Shown here piece by piece: positions 1 to 14,000 of a stretch of DNA of 64,000 nt; the stretch's first letter is position 1; every line of letters begins with the position of its first letter. Under the pieces are notes generated by a model. The model worked only from the letters and a program-made list of their open reading frames with translations, was not told the origin of the DNA and did not search any database. The DNA lies in NCBI GenBank assembly GCA_013398175.1, contig VZRZ01002233.1, positions 186,001-250,000 of the forward strand, written 5' to 3'. The DNA comes from Climacteris rufus. Lineage: Eukaryota; Chordata; Aves; Passeriformes; Climacteridae. The translations under genes and the position numbers were made by a program.

Positions 1-3000
1 TTTAAGAAGGAAATAAAATCAAAACACAGTCAAAAAAATAGTCTCTGACCAGCCTTTGCTATCCATAGGACTGTGCTACTAAAGAGTTGTTTTACTAGAG
101 TACAATCCGGCAATCCTTTCTCCCACTGCCTTATGCTTTTACCTTTAGCATTATTGTCTTTGCCTTCCAAAAGATGGACATCCTACCTGCTCAGAAAGGT
201 GCAAGTGTGTGAAAGTAAAATAAATGGTTAGCAATTACCAGAGAATAATTTTTGCCATGATTTAAAACAAAGTAATATTTTGGATGGTCATACTTGGATG
301 GTAATATTTTGGAGTCCAAGAATCGGAGGGCAGAAACAGTTGTGTTTCCTTCTAGAAGTGTTGCTCTTAGAAGATATTGTCCTAAAAGGCTGCATGTTCT
401 CTACTCTAATATACATCTGTTTTGAATTGAATTGTTAGATTAAATTTTACCCATTGTGCAAATTTCTATTTTGAAGCAGTTTGACAGTAGTGGTGCCACC
501 TTGAAGGGAGCTTGGGATGGAAGTGAGGAAGGCACAACAGAATACAGGCAGAAAGAAGTGGCCTTAAACTCAGCCCTTGCCAACTATGTGTGAAATTGTC
601 TCTGTTGTCAGTGCTGCACTTTTCCCTACATGAACTTTCAACAATCCGCTCAGGGTCCCAGGAGATGAACATTTTCTTCCAGAGCCCTGTGCAAGGGAAC
701 TGGGCTTTCCAAGAAACTTGGAGAAGTCCCTGTTTTGTCAAACTCTGACTGAGGTCAGTTCTGGGTTTGCAGCCTTTGATGCTTGTATGCTGGAGACTTA
801 GAAGGAGAAATATGTGGGAAGAAACACTGTCATCAAGTACAGATCATAACTTTGGAGAGGAATTTTTGAGGTATTAATTATTTAGAATAAATAATTCTAA
901 TTTTCAAGTAGTTTGGGACATCAGTAAAATGTTTCAGGTTAAGTCCATGGAAGAAAAGTGATGAAGCAATAGTAGTTGGGAACAAAACAATGGAAAACAG
1001 AATGTCTAAAAACTAGAAATGTGTCTGTGTTAAAATTCTAGTGAAGAACCCTGAGACTGGGTTCCTGGGCGATTTATTCTTCATGGTCTGCATATCACAG
1101 AGCACATCTTTTTTGTGACCCCGAAAGGGACTTTCTGCATATGATGGGCACTCATACATCTTTATGGTGAAAACAAATGTCTTTTCATCATGTGACAAAT
1201 CTCCATGTAATTACAAGATGGAAAAGAGAATATAGGGTCTTGGGAAAGAAGGTGGAAAGGAGTGGATAATCAGAGTACTTTACCCCCAGGCCACTTCTCT
1301 GCCCCTGACTGCAGTCTTTCAGGTAAAAGGCAGTAGCTGAGGGGGCAAATAATTTTGTAAGACGAATCCCTCTGTCAAAACAGAGGTATCTAACATCACA
1401 CTAATAAGGAAGAATGCTTTCCTTACCATGAAACAGAAGTACCACTTGTATCTTCCTCCTTTCCTCAGCTGCTGTGGCCAATGTCTTTGGTCTCAGTGCA
1501 GTTTAGCCCAGATAACATTGTTAATCCTGTAAATTATACAAGATTATCTTAAAATTCACATAAACAGATGTTTTTTAAAACCAATACAAGGCTGCCTCAA
1601 TTCAGAAGTTTCAGTGTTTGTTCAGGCCCATGAGAATGTTTGAGGTGTTTGATGATGTGCTTCCTCCAGAATGACATGCATGCCTTTTGTTTCATCAAAA
1701 TACTCATGTGGCTGAGACAACTGTATCTGAACTATGTATGTTTTTCTAAGATGTTTGTGGTAGTATGTTGAAGTTACAGAGTAAGTGTATACTTGTGTTT
1801 TCGTTTCCTGTTTTAATCAAGGAAAAAGAAGGATTTTGTTATTAAAACACTGGACTGTAATTTTAGAGGCCTGGATTAAATTTCTGAGTGTACTCCTGTC
1901 TTTGTGTGCGATTGCAGCAAGTTGTTTAACCTTTGTCTCTCCATGTTTTGTACATTGAATGGAGATGGTGGATCTTGGGAAATTTGGTCTTCCTCTACTA
2001 TGGGATCAGATTATTTCAAAATGTTTAGAGTACATTCTTCTCCCCATAAAGCATGGAATGTTATCCAGTTTTATGAGTAAGGAACTGAGGTACAGATTAT
2101 CTTGGGCTGCTCTACATTAAACAGCATGTGTTTGTCTTGGCAGATTTCCTGACTCCCTGACAATCCAATTGCGCGATCTGGCTGGAACATGCTGCAATTC
2201 CCTCCTAGTGCCTGTGTGTCACTTTCTTTTTTTCTCTCAAGGTTGAGAGGGAGGCTGTATTTCATCCTCCTGTGGGTTTGGGGCTCCTTTCAGGGGATTT
2301 TGATCCACAATCTCAGATCTGCTTTTGACTTCGTCATTTGAAATGTCCTTTGCTAGTCTTTCAGGTCAAGACAGGAAACTTGGAGGAAGGACAGAACTAA
2401 ACCCAAGGTTGCACTAAATTTTTCTCTCTTGTGTATTTTACAGTGCAATTTTTCATGTTTTCCTCTAGTTGCATAGGACAAAGCTTAGAAACTCTCAGAA
2501 GCAAACAACATCACAAATTAACATATAACTAGAATTTACACTTTGTTCTGCCCAGAGATGTAGGGTGTACTCAAAGGAAGCTCATAATATGTCCTGTAAT
2601 AAAAATGGATTTTTTAATCTTAATGCTACTCATGTTTCAAAAAATACTTTTGCCCCCATCATTTTAAACCCCAGAATATGGGTAATTCAATACAGAGTTA
2701 AAAAGCAGTGGAAATACTGCTTTGGGTTGCTTTGCACCACACCATATCACAATACTTTCCCACACTATGTTGTTTCTTCAGGTTTAATCTTACACTTAAA
2801 TGTTTTCTAATCACAGGTAAATAATAATGAACAATCTAATAAATTTTATAGTACTTAGTGATAGAAACAGAAATTCAATGTGCTTGCAAAATTGATGAAT
2901 TTTAAAAGTCAAATGTGTATTTGAACTAATGTGCATAGCAGCTTGGAGAAAACACAAGTGTCTGTATTCCTGCAACTTGTTATCTGGGGAAACTGTTACA

Positions 3001-5436
3001 AGTGGTAGGCTTTTTTCTTTCTGTCAAGGGAAGAACTGAAGAAACCAGCTGACAGGGAATATATAGGGGAAAATAATAGTTTGTTTTAATCTGTTATGTT
3101 CACTAACCAGTATTGTTCAGAACTCTCCAAAAAAAAAGGAAACTAAGCATGTGCAAAGGTGATTAAAAATAAATCTTCAGGAAAGCTTTACTGTTGCCTT
3201 GCTCTTTGCAGCTGAAAATAATTATCCCATGGTAGCTAGTTTTCAAGGTTATATTTCTGTAAATATAGGCATGTTATTGTAGCTCTATCTTTTCATATGC
3301 ATTCCTTTCCCATGGACACAGACCCTTGATGGACATTCCCTTTGACCACTGTAGTTGAAGGAGGAAGAACTGATTTCCTCCAATGAATAGTGATTTCTAA
3401 AAGGGTATATAAGAATTAAAGAAGGTGGGTCTTGTGGCCCCCTTCCTTCCTTCCTTTCCTTTGAACCTGAACAGCTGTCTCTGGCTCTTCTTTCTGCGCC
3501 GTCAGAATCAAGCAGCGTCAAGGAAAGCTTTACCTTTGTTCTTCTGCTGTATGAATCAAATGCCCTTGTGTAAATTAAAGTGTAATGCAGATGCACTGCT
3601 TTAGTGAGAGAGCCTGGTCGCAAAGACAAGAAGGCAACCCTATAGGACTTGGCCTGTAGTTGTGCAAGGTTTCTAAATACCTTAGGAAGAAGTAGTAATT
3701 AGTTGCATTTCTTACAGTTAAGCTAACTTAGGGTTGAATGTAACAAGCACTTTCCCACCTGTGATTAGCAGTACTGTCAAGATACTTTTAATTGAGTTGG
3801 ATCAAGCATTTTACTAAATGTAATTAATTTATATGTAGGGCTACAAGCATGCAGTACACCAAAGAACACAAACACTTTATGTCCTAAGAGTTCCCTTTCC
3901 AAAATTTAGACCATTTAACTTGTATATTGATGTTAAAGGGAGTTGATGTTCTCTGTAGGTGAAAATTCACCCACAGTCTATGTGTTGGGAGAGCCTGCTT
4001 GCTACTCTGCAGAGCAGTGGCTAAGTTTTTGACAGCCAGAAAAGCCCAGGCTGTCATAATTGGGCAAGCTGTAAGGTGCGACTCATAAGATGTGCAACAC
4101 ATGGCAAAGAGCCAGTTACAGCTCTTTGTAAATATGTGACCCCAACACATCCTCTTCCAGCAAATTCCAGATCAGCAACAGGTGCTTAGGTTTGAGCAGC
4201 TCAGAGAAACAGTTTATATTAAACTACGGAAAAAGTTGCAAGCAAAGTAAGACGCTTGTTATTCCCTGTAAGGATATATGTAAATTGATATTGAAAGTAG
4301 TAATGGCCCTTGGGCTTTTGGCAAGTAGCTACTGCAGCTGTTGGACACCCCTGATATAACCAGCAATCTCTACTGTGTTTGGATTTTACTTTTTCCCTCT
4401 CTCCCTCCGCTACTCTCATTTGTTCAGTAGCTTAAATGGCATTCAAAGTATTTATTGTATGTCTTACAAAAGGACAGTTATATGTCCCTGAGACTTCCTG
4501 TAGGTATTTGATGCCACATTGAGTTTAATTAGAGTTCCTTAAGATGCTGAATAGCCTCTAAGTGCATACAAGAAAAAGGTGAATGTTGTAGTTAGGCACG
4601 AAGATAAAGGAACACTATTCTAATGAAAAGTAGGTAATTTAACAAAATGAGATAATGCTGGAACAGCACACCATAAATCATCCTTTCAATTTTTATGGCT
4701 TTATGGTTAGTTTTCCCCTACTTTTCTATTATTATGTTCTCTATTTCAGTTTGAAAGAGCCAAACAAACTAGATTCAACTAATCTAGTGTATTTGAGAAA
4801 AGGTCAAGCAGATGGTACAAACTGGTAAAATTTGAACAATTGTATTCAAAACCAAAATTAACAGTAATGGAAGGGATTGTTTTTTAAAAAAGAGAAGGAA
4901 AATGAAGTAAGGAAATCTGCTTTTTTAAATTGGTACTTCTCTGTTAAATCTAAAAGCTGAAGTATTTGAGGTAATACTACTTTAAAAATAAGGTTCCAAG
5001 AATCACGTGTCATCAGCAGTTTCTCATACAGCTCAAAAAGTTTAATCAGTGTCCAATTTCTCATTTTATTCACTCCAATGCTGACATAGTAGAGGCAAAG
5101 GATTATTTTATGTGGACACAAGCAATGATACATCACAGAACCTTTGTTTTTATAAATATTTATGCATGCACATACACATAGTCCTCCCCAATACAAGTTT
5201 TTCTAGCAGTTTTATTTGCATGCCAGAAAGCACGTTTACTCCTCCCTCACCACACTTTCCTTCAAGTTGGGAAACATCACCTTAGTTCAGCAGGCTGACC
5301 TGCCTATAGAAATCCTTATACTTTCATCTGACACAGTTTTGCTAAATTGTGTTGACAAACCTCTGTTTTTATACCTGCTTAATGACAAGAAAGTAGTTCC
5401 ATATTGCAAAACAATTAGTAAGGAAGTAAAGAAAAA

Positions 5437-5487
5437 TAATAGAATAAAATACAATAAAATAAAATATAATACAATGCAATACAATAC
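5437..5487. repeat. A-rich (AATAC/AATAA)n low-complexity repeat
   Basis: Degenerate five-base units of the type aataa and aatac run directly up to the 3' end of the adjacent minus-strand CR1. It could be a microsatellite grown at the insertion site, or the insertion target itself. Confidence 0.75.
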
Positions 5488-6178
5488 AGTAGTTCCAGTT
5501 GGCAGGGACCTGCAAGGACCATTTTGTTCAGTTCCCTGATCACTCCATGGGTTAAAAATGTTAAAACCCATTACTAAGAGGATTGTTCAAATGCCTCTTT
5601 TTAAGGCACTGACAGGCACAGGGCCTTGACCACGTCTTTATGGAGCTTGTTTAAGTTTGACCACCCTCTTGGTAAGGAAATGTTTCTTAATGTCCAGTCT
5701 GAACCTCCCCTGATGCAGCTTTGAACCATTCCCACCTATACTGTAGCTGGATCCCAGGGAGAAGAGACCAGCACATCCCTCTCCTCCTCTCCCCTTCTCA
5801 GGAAGCTGGAGGGCAGTGAGGTCACCCCTCAGCCTCCCTTTCTCCAAAAGTAGCCAAACCCAGAATCTTCAGCCACTTCTCATGGTATAGTGTTTCCAAC
5901 CCTTCCACCAGCTTTGTTGTTCCTCCTGGACCATCCAAGGACCTCCTGTCCTTCTCGAACTGTGGGGCCCAGCGCTGCACTCAAGTCTCAGGGTAAGGCT
6001 GCACCATGGTGGAATCCAGCAGGATGATCCTATCTTTTGGCCAGCTGGTGATGCTGTGTCTGATGCAGCCCGGGGTGAGGTCTGGCCTCCTGGCTGCCCA
6101 GGCACACACTGCTCACTCACACCAAGCTGCTGCCGGCCACCACCCCCAGATCCCTCTCTGCAAGCAGCTCTCCAGCCA
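5488..6178 (-). mobile_element. CR1 LINE, 5'-truncated, antisense to ROR2
   Basis: Read on the minus strand, this block follows the known layout of an avian CR1 3' portion: the end of the reverse-transcriptase ORF and then the 3'UTR. On the + strand it shows the reverse-complement landmarks in order: a gcagggacc segment near the 3' end, a taaggaaatgtttcttaatg segment near 5672, the gaggtcacccctcagcctcc segment near 5819, and a gatgcagccc segment near 6062. Frames are broken and no intact ORF remains, so it is a dead fossil copy. It lies inside the ROR2 intron. The subfamily was not determined. Confidence 0.88.
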
Positions 6179-6232
6179 TAAAATCATTTAGGTAGGAAAA
6201 GACCCTTAAGTTCATTGAGTCCAACCATAAAA
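6179..6232 (-). mobile_element. CR1 3'-end fragment, antisense
   Basis: About 54 bp match the reverse complement of a CR1 3' terminus: an aaaatcatttagg segment, then ggaaaagacccttaag, then gagtccaacca. It abuts the 5' end of the larger CR1 at 5488-6178 but belongs to a separate element, because it begins again at a 3' end. It is probably the remnant of an earlier or later insertion at the same place. Confidence 0.8.
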
Positions 6233-8051
6233 TGCTACATTACATAAAAAACTTATTCTCAGCTCAAAGATCTGCTAAATTATGCAGGAATCTGAATTTT
6301 GAAGCTAAGGCATGCTTGTGGGTGTGCCACGTTGCAGGGATAAAGCTGTAGTCACTTTTCAGGTTGGAGCTGCTGTGGTGATATTAGCTGCAAGTAGCAT
6401 TGTCATACTGCACTTGGTAATTAATGTAGTAAAGACAACCTCAGTGTGTAATGAAGTTTAGCTATGTATTTTTTTTTAATACAAGGTTGAGGAATGGAGA
6501 GAAAAGCAAAAATTTAACACAAAGTCAATAGTTTCAGGATTCAGACATTCCATCAAGAATGTGCAATGGGTGATCTCTGTACTTTTAAATTCTCTGTGGT
6601 TCAGACTGACAGATATATCAGCATATACAGGATCTCAGTTTTTAAGCATTAAGAACTAAATGCTGAAATGCTAAACTTGGGGTAGTGTTTGTTCACCTAA
6701 TCGAGTTTTCCACATACTTTGATTCGTGAAGAATTTGTTTATGTTAAACCCGATTACATTAATTTGCAGAGCTGTAGTGTTGGTACAATTTTTGCTCACA
6801 GGCTATCAAGCTAATAATGTTTGCATAACATCATGTGTGTGGCATCTGAAAATAAATTAATTCTGACTTTGGAATGTGAGCTATTTTGCCAGTGGAACAA
6901 TGCAGCATCCACTATTATATTGTGGAAAGATTTAAATGGAAAAATGTGATAATTAGGCATTAATTGGTTATACATAAGAAAAAAAAAAAAAAAGAGAGGA
7001 GTCTTTGAAAATAAGGTCTAATAAACATTCAGTAAGTAATTTTAAATCCAAAGGAAGAAATGTAAGGGGAAATGATCGTTTGGGATTACATCCTGTCTGG
7101 ATAAACACCCGGGCCTCCCAGAAGTTTTGGATGATTCAGGGTGCTGTTAGCCCAGCTCCAGAAAAGGGAAGTTGCAGATCCAAAGTTTGTTCATTTCTAC
7201 CCTCTTTCAGTGGCTGAAGTAGAAGATTGTCTGTTTATTTTTAATTTTTTGAGAGCTCTAGAAGTTTTGATTGAAAGTGGCACAGAATGTCCTGTGGAGA
7301 AAAAGCTAGATTTCCTAATTTGGAGAAAATCAACAATCCTATTATGTGAAATTACGATGACACACAAGAATTATTTCATGAGTCCTGGATTTCTTAGCTA
7401 TACTAGCCAACCTCAACCTCTGGAGCCAGATGACAAGTGGATAGTACTAATAATAGACTGCTGTCTCCAGTACAGGCCAGCCCAGAAGAGGACACACATA
7501 TTTATTCATCCCTTGACAGGAAGTAATGGTGAGACACAAAAATTATTATGTTTTGCTCCAAATTTGCTCCCATGGTCGTAGACACTGTAGCCATCCCTGA
7601 CCTGCTTGTTCTTTCTGCTTCCAATGTCCCTGTCTTCCTGGGCCCTCTACAAATTCCTCACCCTAATGCCTCAGTTAACCTGAGGCGTGATAATCATGGA
7701 TGCCAAGCAATTTTATTTTCTCACACACGAATGGAAAGCCTGCTGTATACAGGGTATTTGGCGAATATTGGGTACACTCTCCTAGCTGGGCTGATGAGTG
7801 TGTTAAGGTGGAAACTACATAAAGACTGGACAAATTCAGGCAGTGTTTCATGGGAGCAGCCAAAGGTCAGTCTCAGGTGTCTGCTCAATAGCAAGACAGT
7901 ATGACAGCATCAAAACCAAGTTGCTGCTCCTCCTAGTAGTGGTTTTGTTTGGGGTTTTAATTTTTCTTTTTTCTAAAGAGAAATTAAATACTAAAGATGC
8001 CCTGGCCTTATTTCTTGAAAGATCTATCACTTTCTTTAAAAGTAAGAAAAA

Positions 8052-8072
8052 ACAAACAAACAAACAAACAAA
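8052..8072. repeat. (CAAA)n microsatellite
   Basis: Five consecutive CAAA units follow an A-rich run in the ROR2 intron. Confidence 0.9.
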
Positions 8073-11000
8073 TTATCTTTGGAATGTGGAAAGTTTCATC
8101 TCAGATAAACCCTATCAAAGAGAAGCTATGATAATAGTCTCTAATATCAGGAAGTATTCACAACTGTAACTTTCTGCAACACTGCCTAGAATAAACTCAT
8201 ATTGTATCCATAAAAGTGAGCAGAGAAACTAACAAATATTTAATATTGTCTCTTAGATGTTTTTGAAGACATAGTTTAGTTGATGTCAGGTTTTTCAGAG
8301 AGATGGAATATGCTAATTTTTCCTTAAGACTGGAAAACTGACACTGCAGTATTATATGTTCATAAATACTTGATATTGCTGTAGTTTTAATAAAAGTATT
8401 CTGCAAAAGACTTTGAAGATTAACAATTGTACATAGAATTATGTAGCCAATTTATAGCTGATGCTATCATAATTTCAGGATGTTTTGCAAGGTTCTCTGC
8501 TATCAGATTTGTAATCTCTGTGTTAACTGAGATAAAAAAAACCACTTTTGTTGTTTAAAAAAGATAGAACAAAGAAGAAAAGAAAATTATACCAGAATGG
8601 TTATTTTCACTTTTTCATTTGCTCAGATTCTTCCATAAGTGATCATATTTTAATGGCATGATCAATTAAAACATTTTTAATTCTGGGGAAAAAAAATTAA
8701 TAATGACTTTTTACTTTTTTACAGAAACATTTTAACTTTTTAACCTCTAATTAAAAACAAAGAACTTTGTAGAAAGCTTATATCTCCCATCATTCAAGAA
8801 AAAAAAGAAAAAGACAATCAAAATGAAAAACTTCAGACACTTCCAGGGGATTTAATTTTTTAATTTAAATTATTACTTTGTCCTTCTTTTAAGCTCTTCC
8901 TCTCTTTGGATGGCTATTTTCAACCATGCTTTGGCAATCCTTTCTCTCAAGACTTTCTACTTCCTACCTGTCTTCCTGGCATACATATTAAAATTCTGTC
9001 AATGGATTTAAATCAACTGAACTGTAATTAAAAAATTCTATTTGTGCATAAAATCTACCTCTGTAGATAAATCACAATGCATTAATATCCATCTGAAAAC
9101 TTACAGGATTTTTAGAAGAAAAAATTACCATATTGAGCTTATTGTTGGTGGCATTTATAGGGTGGGACAAGGGGTCACACTAGTCAAGGTCAGAGCAGCC
9201 TGGTGGAAGATGGACTGCCCTTCTCTCACCTGTTCCCAGGGGTGAGAGGGAACCCAGTTCCAAGATTAGTCTGCTTGGTGGGGCCAGATGTCTCTTCTGC
9301 CCCACCCTCAGCACTTCAGCCATCAGAATTTACTGCTTCTCCTGTGTGGCTTTCCCGTTTCCCCTGGCAGCTGACATGGTCTCTTAGCTCTGCCCCCCCC
9401 AGTCACGTCTCGCTTTGCTGAAGCCCAGCTGCCCCGGTGGACCTGTCTGCTCCCCTGCACTGAACCCAAGACACTGGCAGCCCCAGTGCTGGAGCTCTCT
9501 CTGAGCCGCTCAGGATGGCCCCTGTCAGTTTCACTTGCTGTTTGATACAGCAGCAGTTATAATGACATTTTCAAGTGGTGGACTCTTCTAAGACCTTTTT
9601 GGAGCTGACCTATGTGTACTCTCTCAGGGTGGCATAGCAGGAGGAGGAAGGATAAAAACTAAGAGGAATTTTGCTTTCCTCTGTTAGCAGAGGCAATAGG
9701 GAGCTGCTTGTTAGAGGCTCTTCAGAGACCGTCTGTTGGCCCTGCTCACTTTCCTTGGAGATGTCAGAGAAAGACAATTTATTAGACAGTCATAACACAC
9801 TGAGGCAATAGCATGCCTTAAAAAAAAGGTGTGGTGAAGAAGACTCATAATGGTTTCTTTGGTGAGTGAGAAGCTGGAATGCTTCATAGCCAGGTTCAAG
9901 TTCCCATATGTTGAAATCAGTTTTCTGAAGGTTTTTCTTTTCAAGTTTTCAGTAACCATGGTTGTAACAGAAGTGTTTCTGTTAAAAATATCTGACACTC
10001 AGCAAAACAGATCTACAGCCTTCCTTGGATTGCCAGCTGACTCGTGATGGCAAGATATCATCCCAACTTGCTAACACCTATGAAAGCAGAGGGAGAATTT
10101 ACTAAAATGTCATTTGAGTAAACTGAAAGAGAGAGTTTGCAGGCAGAAATAGAAATTAGAATGTTGTTGGCAGAATATTAGATCATCTGTTTGAAGTTAC
10201 ATGTGTTAATCAAGAGGATTGTGGCTGATTATACATCTAGGGCTAGTCCTCTGTTTTTTGCAGAAATTCAGGACATTGACATCCCCGATTGCTTCCTTAA
10301 CTGTTTTATGTGGTTATTGTAGTAAATGCCATCCTGCCACCTATGTCTATACTTACATATGTGATTGCTGTACTTGGGAACAGCAGCATTTTTTGGTACA
10401 CTGAGACCTTTTCTAAAGATGCAAAGCAATAATAAATACCCGAATGCATATGATACCAAGAAACCACAACAGCATGCAGCGTTATCTGATGAGAAACTTG
10501 CCACAGTTTTATGTGATTGGTTCTTTTGTATATGTTTGCCTGTAAGGGCTGTTTTACATGTTACAGGAGAGAGGGAGGATGTGTGTGAAAGAAAGGAAAA
10601 TAACACTATTTTTGTTTGGTTTTATCCACTTAAATAATTGAACATGACATCTTTTATCAAGGACACAGCAGCTCAACTAGGAGTGCTGACACCCACATAA
10701 GGCAATGCCTACTGAGGAGGTTAATTTGGGTCAAGGCATATGGTTAAACCCTATTGATGTTCTCTCCCTTTTTTTTTGTGTTTGAAATTATTTTAAAGAA
10801 TTTTGTATTAAAAGAATCGTCATTACACAGTAACATCAGAATATCTGTTAAAAACATTATTTGGACTATGCTTTAGAGACAGATTTTAGAGTCTGAGCTT
10901 TATACTTAAAAATGCTGATTTTATAATCCTTTCTGGAAATATTTTCAATAGCCTAGAAATTAGGTTGTTGTAATGTTTACAAGTTGTTCTTTGACAAACA

Positions 11001-14000
11001 AAACATCTTTATTTTGTCGCAAACACTAAGTCCATCTGTAGCTGTGTTTTTACAAATGACATTTCAATTAGTTGTTTTATCTATTAGCTGGCTTAAAATG
11101 CTGTCTCCAGCCTGTGATTAATACGAACACATCCATAATCTAGTAGAAACAGTAGAATAAAGATCAGCTGTTATTTTTTACTGATCGTAGACATTGAATC
11201 TGGAGTTTCAGTTCACACTGTACTTTTTTAGTAACTAGTAGACAAATATTCAAATCAAGTGCAACAAAATTGCTTTGTTCAGTAACTGAGACTTTCAGTA
11301 AATTTTCTAAAGGATTCTGTGATGTACTACTTTTCAGATAAAAAGCAAGAAATATTTGTTCAAGTTGCATGCTAAATATAACGGAATCTTGAATTTTAGG
11401 TCTGTTGTTACACTCAATAAGCATCCGGTAGCAAAAGTCATGGGCCATATCCATTGTGAGTGTAATTTGTCTTAGGTCCATTAACTTCAACTGAGCTATG
11501 ACCATTTATACAAATTCCCTTGCCTGTTAGTTTTTTACTTTTTAACAGTAGATTCCCCTTCTTTTCTGATACTATTGCTTACATTCCTTTAGTGTAATGG
11601 AAATGTTTTACACCTGTCTTGTATTGTAGTGTTCTGATTGTCTCTTTGAGGAGTTAACTCAACTGATGTGCTGATATCCCAGCAGCACTGATTGTTAGAC
11701 ACAGGTGAAGATGTGCAAACAACAATTTTAAGTGCCAGAAAGGTGGGCTCTTTGCAGAAACCTTTGGCCAGAGGATGAAACTGCTTGTTCAGAGGATGAA
11801 TACAGCTAGGGCAGGAAGCCTGTGCCCTTCCCCTGTGATGTCGGTGCAGGGTAGCCTCCATCCAGGCAGGGGCCTGATGCAGCAGTCAGGTTGTCCCTGC
11901 CATATTTTAGTTACTTGGCTTCAGCAGGAAGGACACAGATATGAATGTGTGGAGTTTTGGGTGTTTTGTGGTTTGTGGGCCTGGGTTTTTTTTTGAGGTT
12001 TTCCTGTACACCTGGATTTTGGAAACTACACTAAAACCAACAACAACTTCATGTGTGTGTGTTACTGAATTTCTGCCCTGTATGGGCAGAAGTTATGGAT
12101 GATGTCAGAGGCACTTGGCATTAGCCCAGCCCTTCAGTGGGTAGTAATAGTTCAAACCATGCTTCTTAAAAAATTCTGTTCTTTTCCTCCACCAAATATT
12201 TGTACCCTGGTCCTGTTGCCTTGAATGTCAATAGTAAAACTGCCATTAATGATTGGTGCACAATGGGAGGCCTTTGAGAAGGAACAATTTTATAGCCCAT
12301 TGTAACTATTGCTTGAAGAGACAACCTTTCTTGACAAAATTTACTTCACGGTGAAACATGAAATTGAGTGTTTTATTTTATATTTTCTCTGAAGGCAAAT
12401 ATACAAATCTGTCCAGAAGGTGCCAAGTATTTTTCTACAGTAACATTAATCTATTTTCACTATGTTTTTGATAAGAGGCAAATCTTACAGATATGGTACG
12501 GCATATGACAAGGGTAGTATGTTTCTCTTCTCTCAGATCCTGTCTGTGGCCTTCTGAGGGAAGGGAGTATTTGGGGATGTAAACTCATTTTAGCCATTGA
12601 AAAGTGATCCTCTTGTGAATAGACTTTGCTCCCCAGCACTATGATGTGATACATGTCAAGAGTAAGGGTAAAAAATTACATGGTTTCCGGTGCAGCATTA
12701 TAAGGGGTCAGGATTTTTGAGATTCAGTACAAACAAGTCATGAATAAATACGTACATTAAAAGAAGAAATTCCTGATTTTTTACTACAGACCTTTATAAT
12801 GCCCTTCCTACAAGTCAGGGAGATTTGCCTCTCTTTGATTAAACATAAACCCTTTATTCTTTTTGTATTGCAGGTCATTTAACTTGTGTGCTTTATATTT
12901 ATGAAGTAGCCACACACTGGTCTAAGTAAACTCCTAACCTGGAATGTGATGCCCGTCTTTTTCCTTCTGATCTTACTGTCAGTCATAATCATTCTCTTTA
13001 CACAGCTTCTGATGTTAGTTATCAAGTTGTAACTGTCAAAAATCCTGAGATTTCCTAAAAAGATCAGCAACTGTATACCAAATGTATTTCTTTACAAATA
13101 GCAAATAGGCTGACATAAATAATTTGTCCTTTCCTACATTTATCACAGTCTGTGGTTTTCTGTGCATTTGTTCTTACTTTGCCATTCCACTTGTAACAGA
13201 ATATGATGGGGGAGGTCTAACATTCTCAGTATTTAACAGTCTTAATTAAAAGTTTCTTAATCTCCGGACAACACGAAAGAGGGTCAAAGATTCAGGTTTG
13301 TGATTTGCTGTGGGAAAATTTATAGGAAATTTTAATTGCACTTTGTTTGCTTGTGGGAAACTTCTGTAACAAAGCTTCTACTACCTTTTAAAAGCTAACC
13401 TCTGGAATGTCCTGCTATAGTCGATGAATCAGCTTAGTGTTGTTGACTTTGGTAAAGTGTAGGCTTAGAATGTATCTGTCCGTGTAACTGCTAGGGTAGG
13501 TTAGTAGGGTATTATTGAATGACATTTTTTTTTCAGTTTATTCAGTTGAAAAGCTTATTCATTCTGAGCTTTCTGGAGGGTTTCTGAGTTTCTTTCTTTG
13601 GCAGATGCACAGTGTTTTGTCTCTTCTATTTTCAGGAAAATAGATTTAACTTAAAAGTTGATGATGTGTTTGTAAGTAAAACTTGTAGTGTGCAATCAGA
13701 ATAAAAGTGTCTCACTAGAAAATGAATGTTGTACCTCTCAATTCTGCTTTCATAATTCCTGTTGTGAATCCTGTGAATCCTGAAACTGTTAGAGCTTCGT
13801 GCGTTTTCTCTATTTCTGAGAAAAACCAAAAGGTCTGCGCTTACTGTGTTTTCAGGGACACCAGGAGCATACTGAAAACACTCATAAGACTTAGTTGTTT
13901 CATAAGGTGATTTTAGTATCAGAGTTTCCATGGTTGCCTGTTTTTTTACTGGGTCTTTTTGTTTCATATGCCCTCTGGTCTGTTCAGCTGTGACAGTTGC

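Noticed and set aside
7141..7581. A 146-codon + strand open frame in the upstream intron
   Set aside because: It starts with GTG rather than ATG and has no homology I recognise. It lies in intron sequence of a + strand gene without convincing splice sites for an exon.
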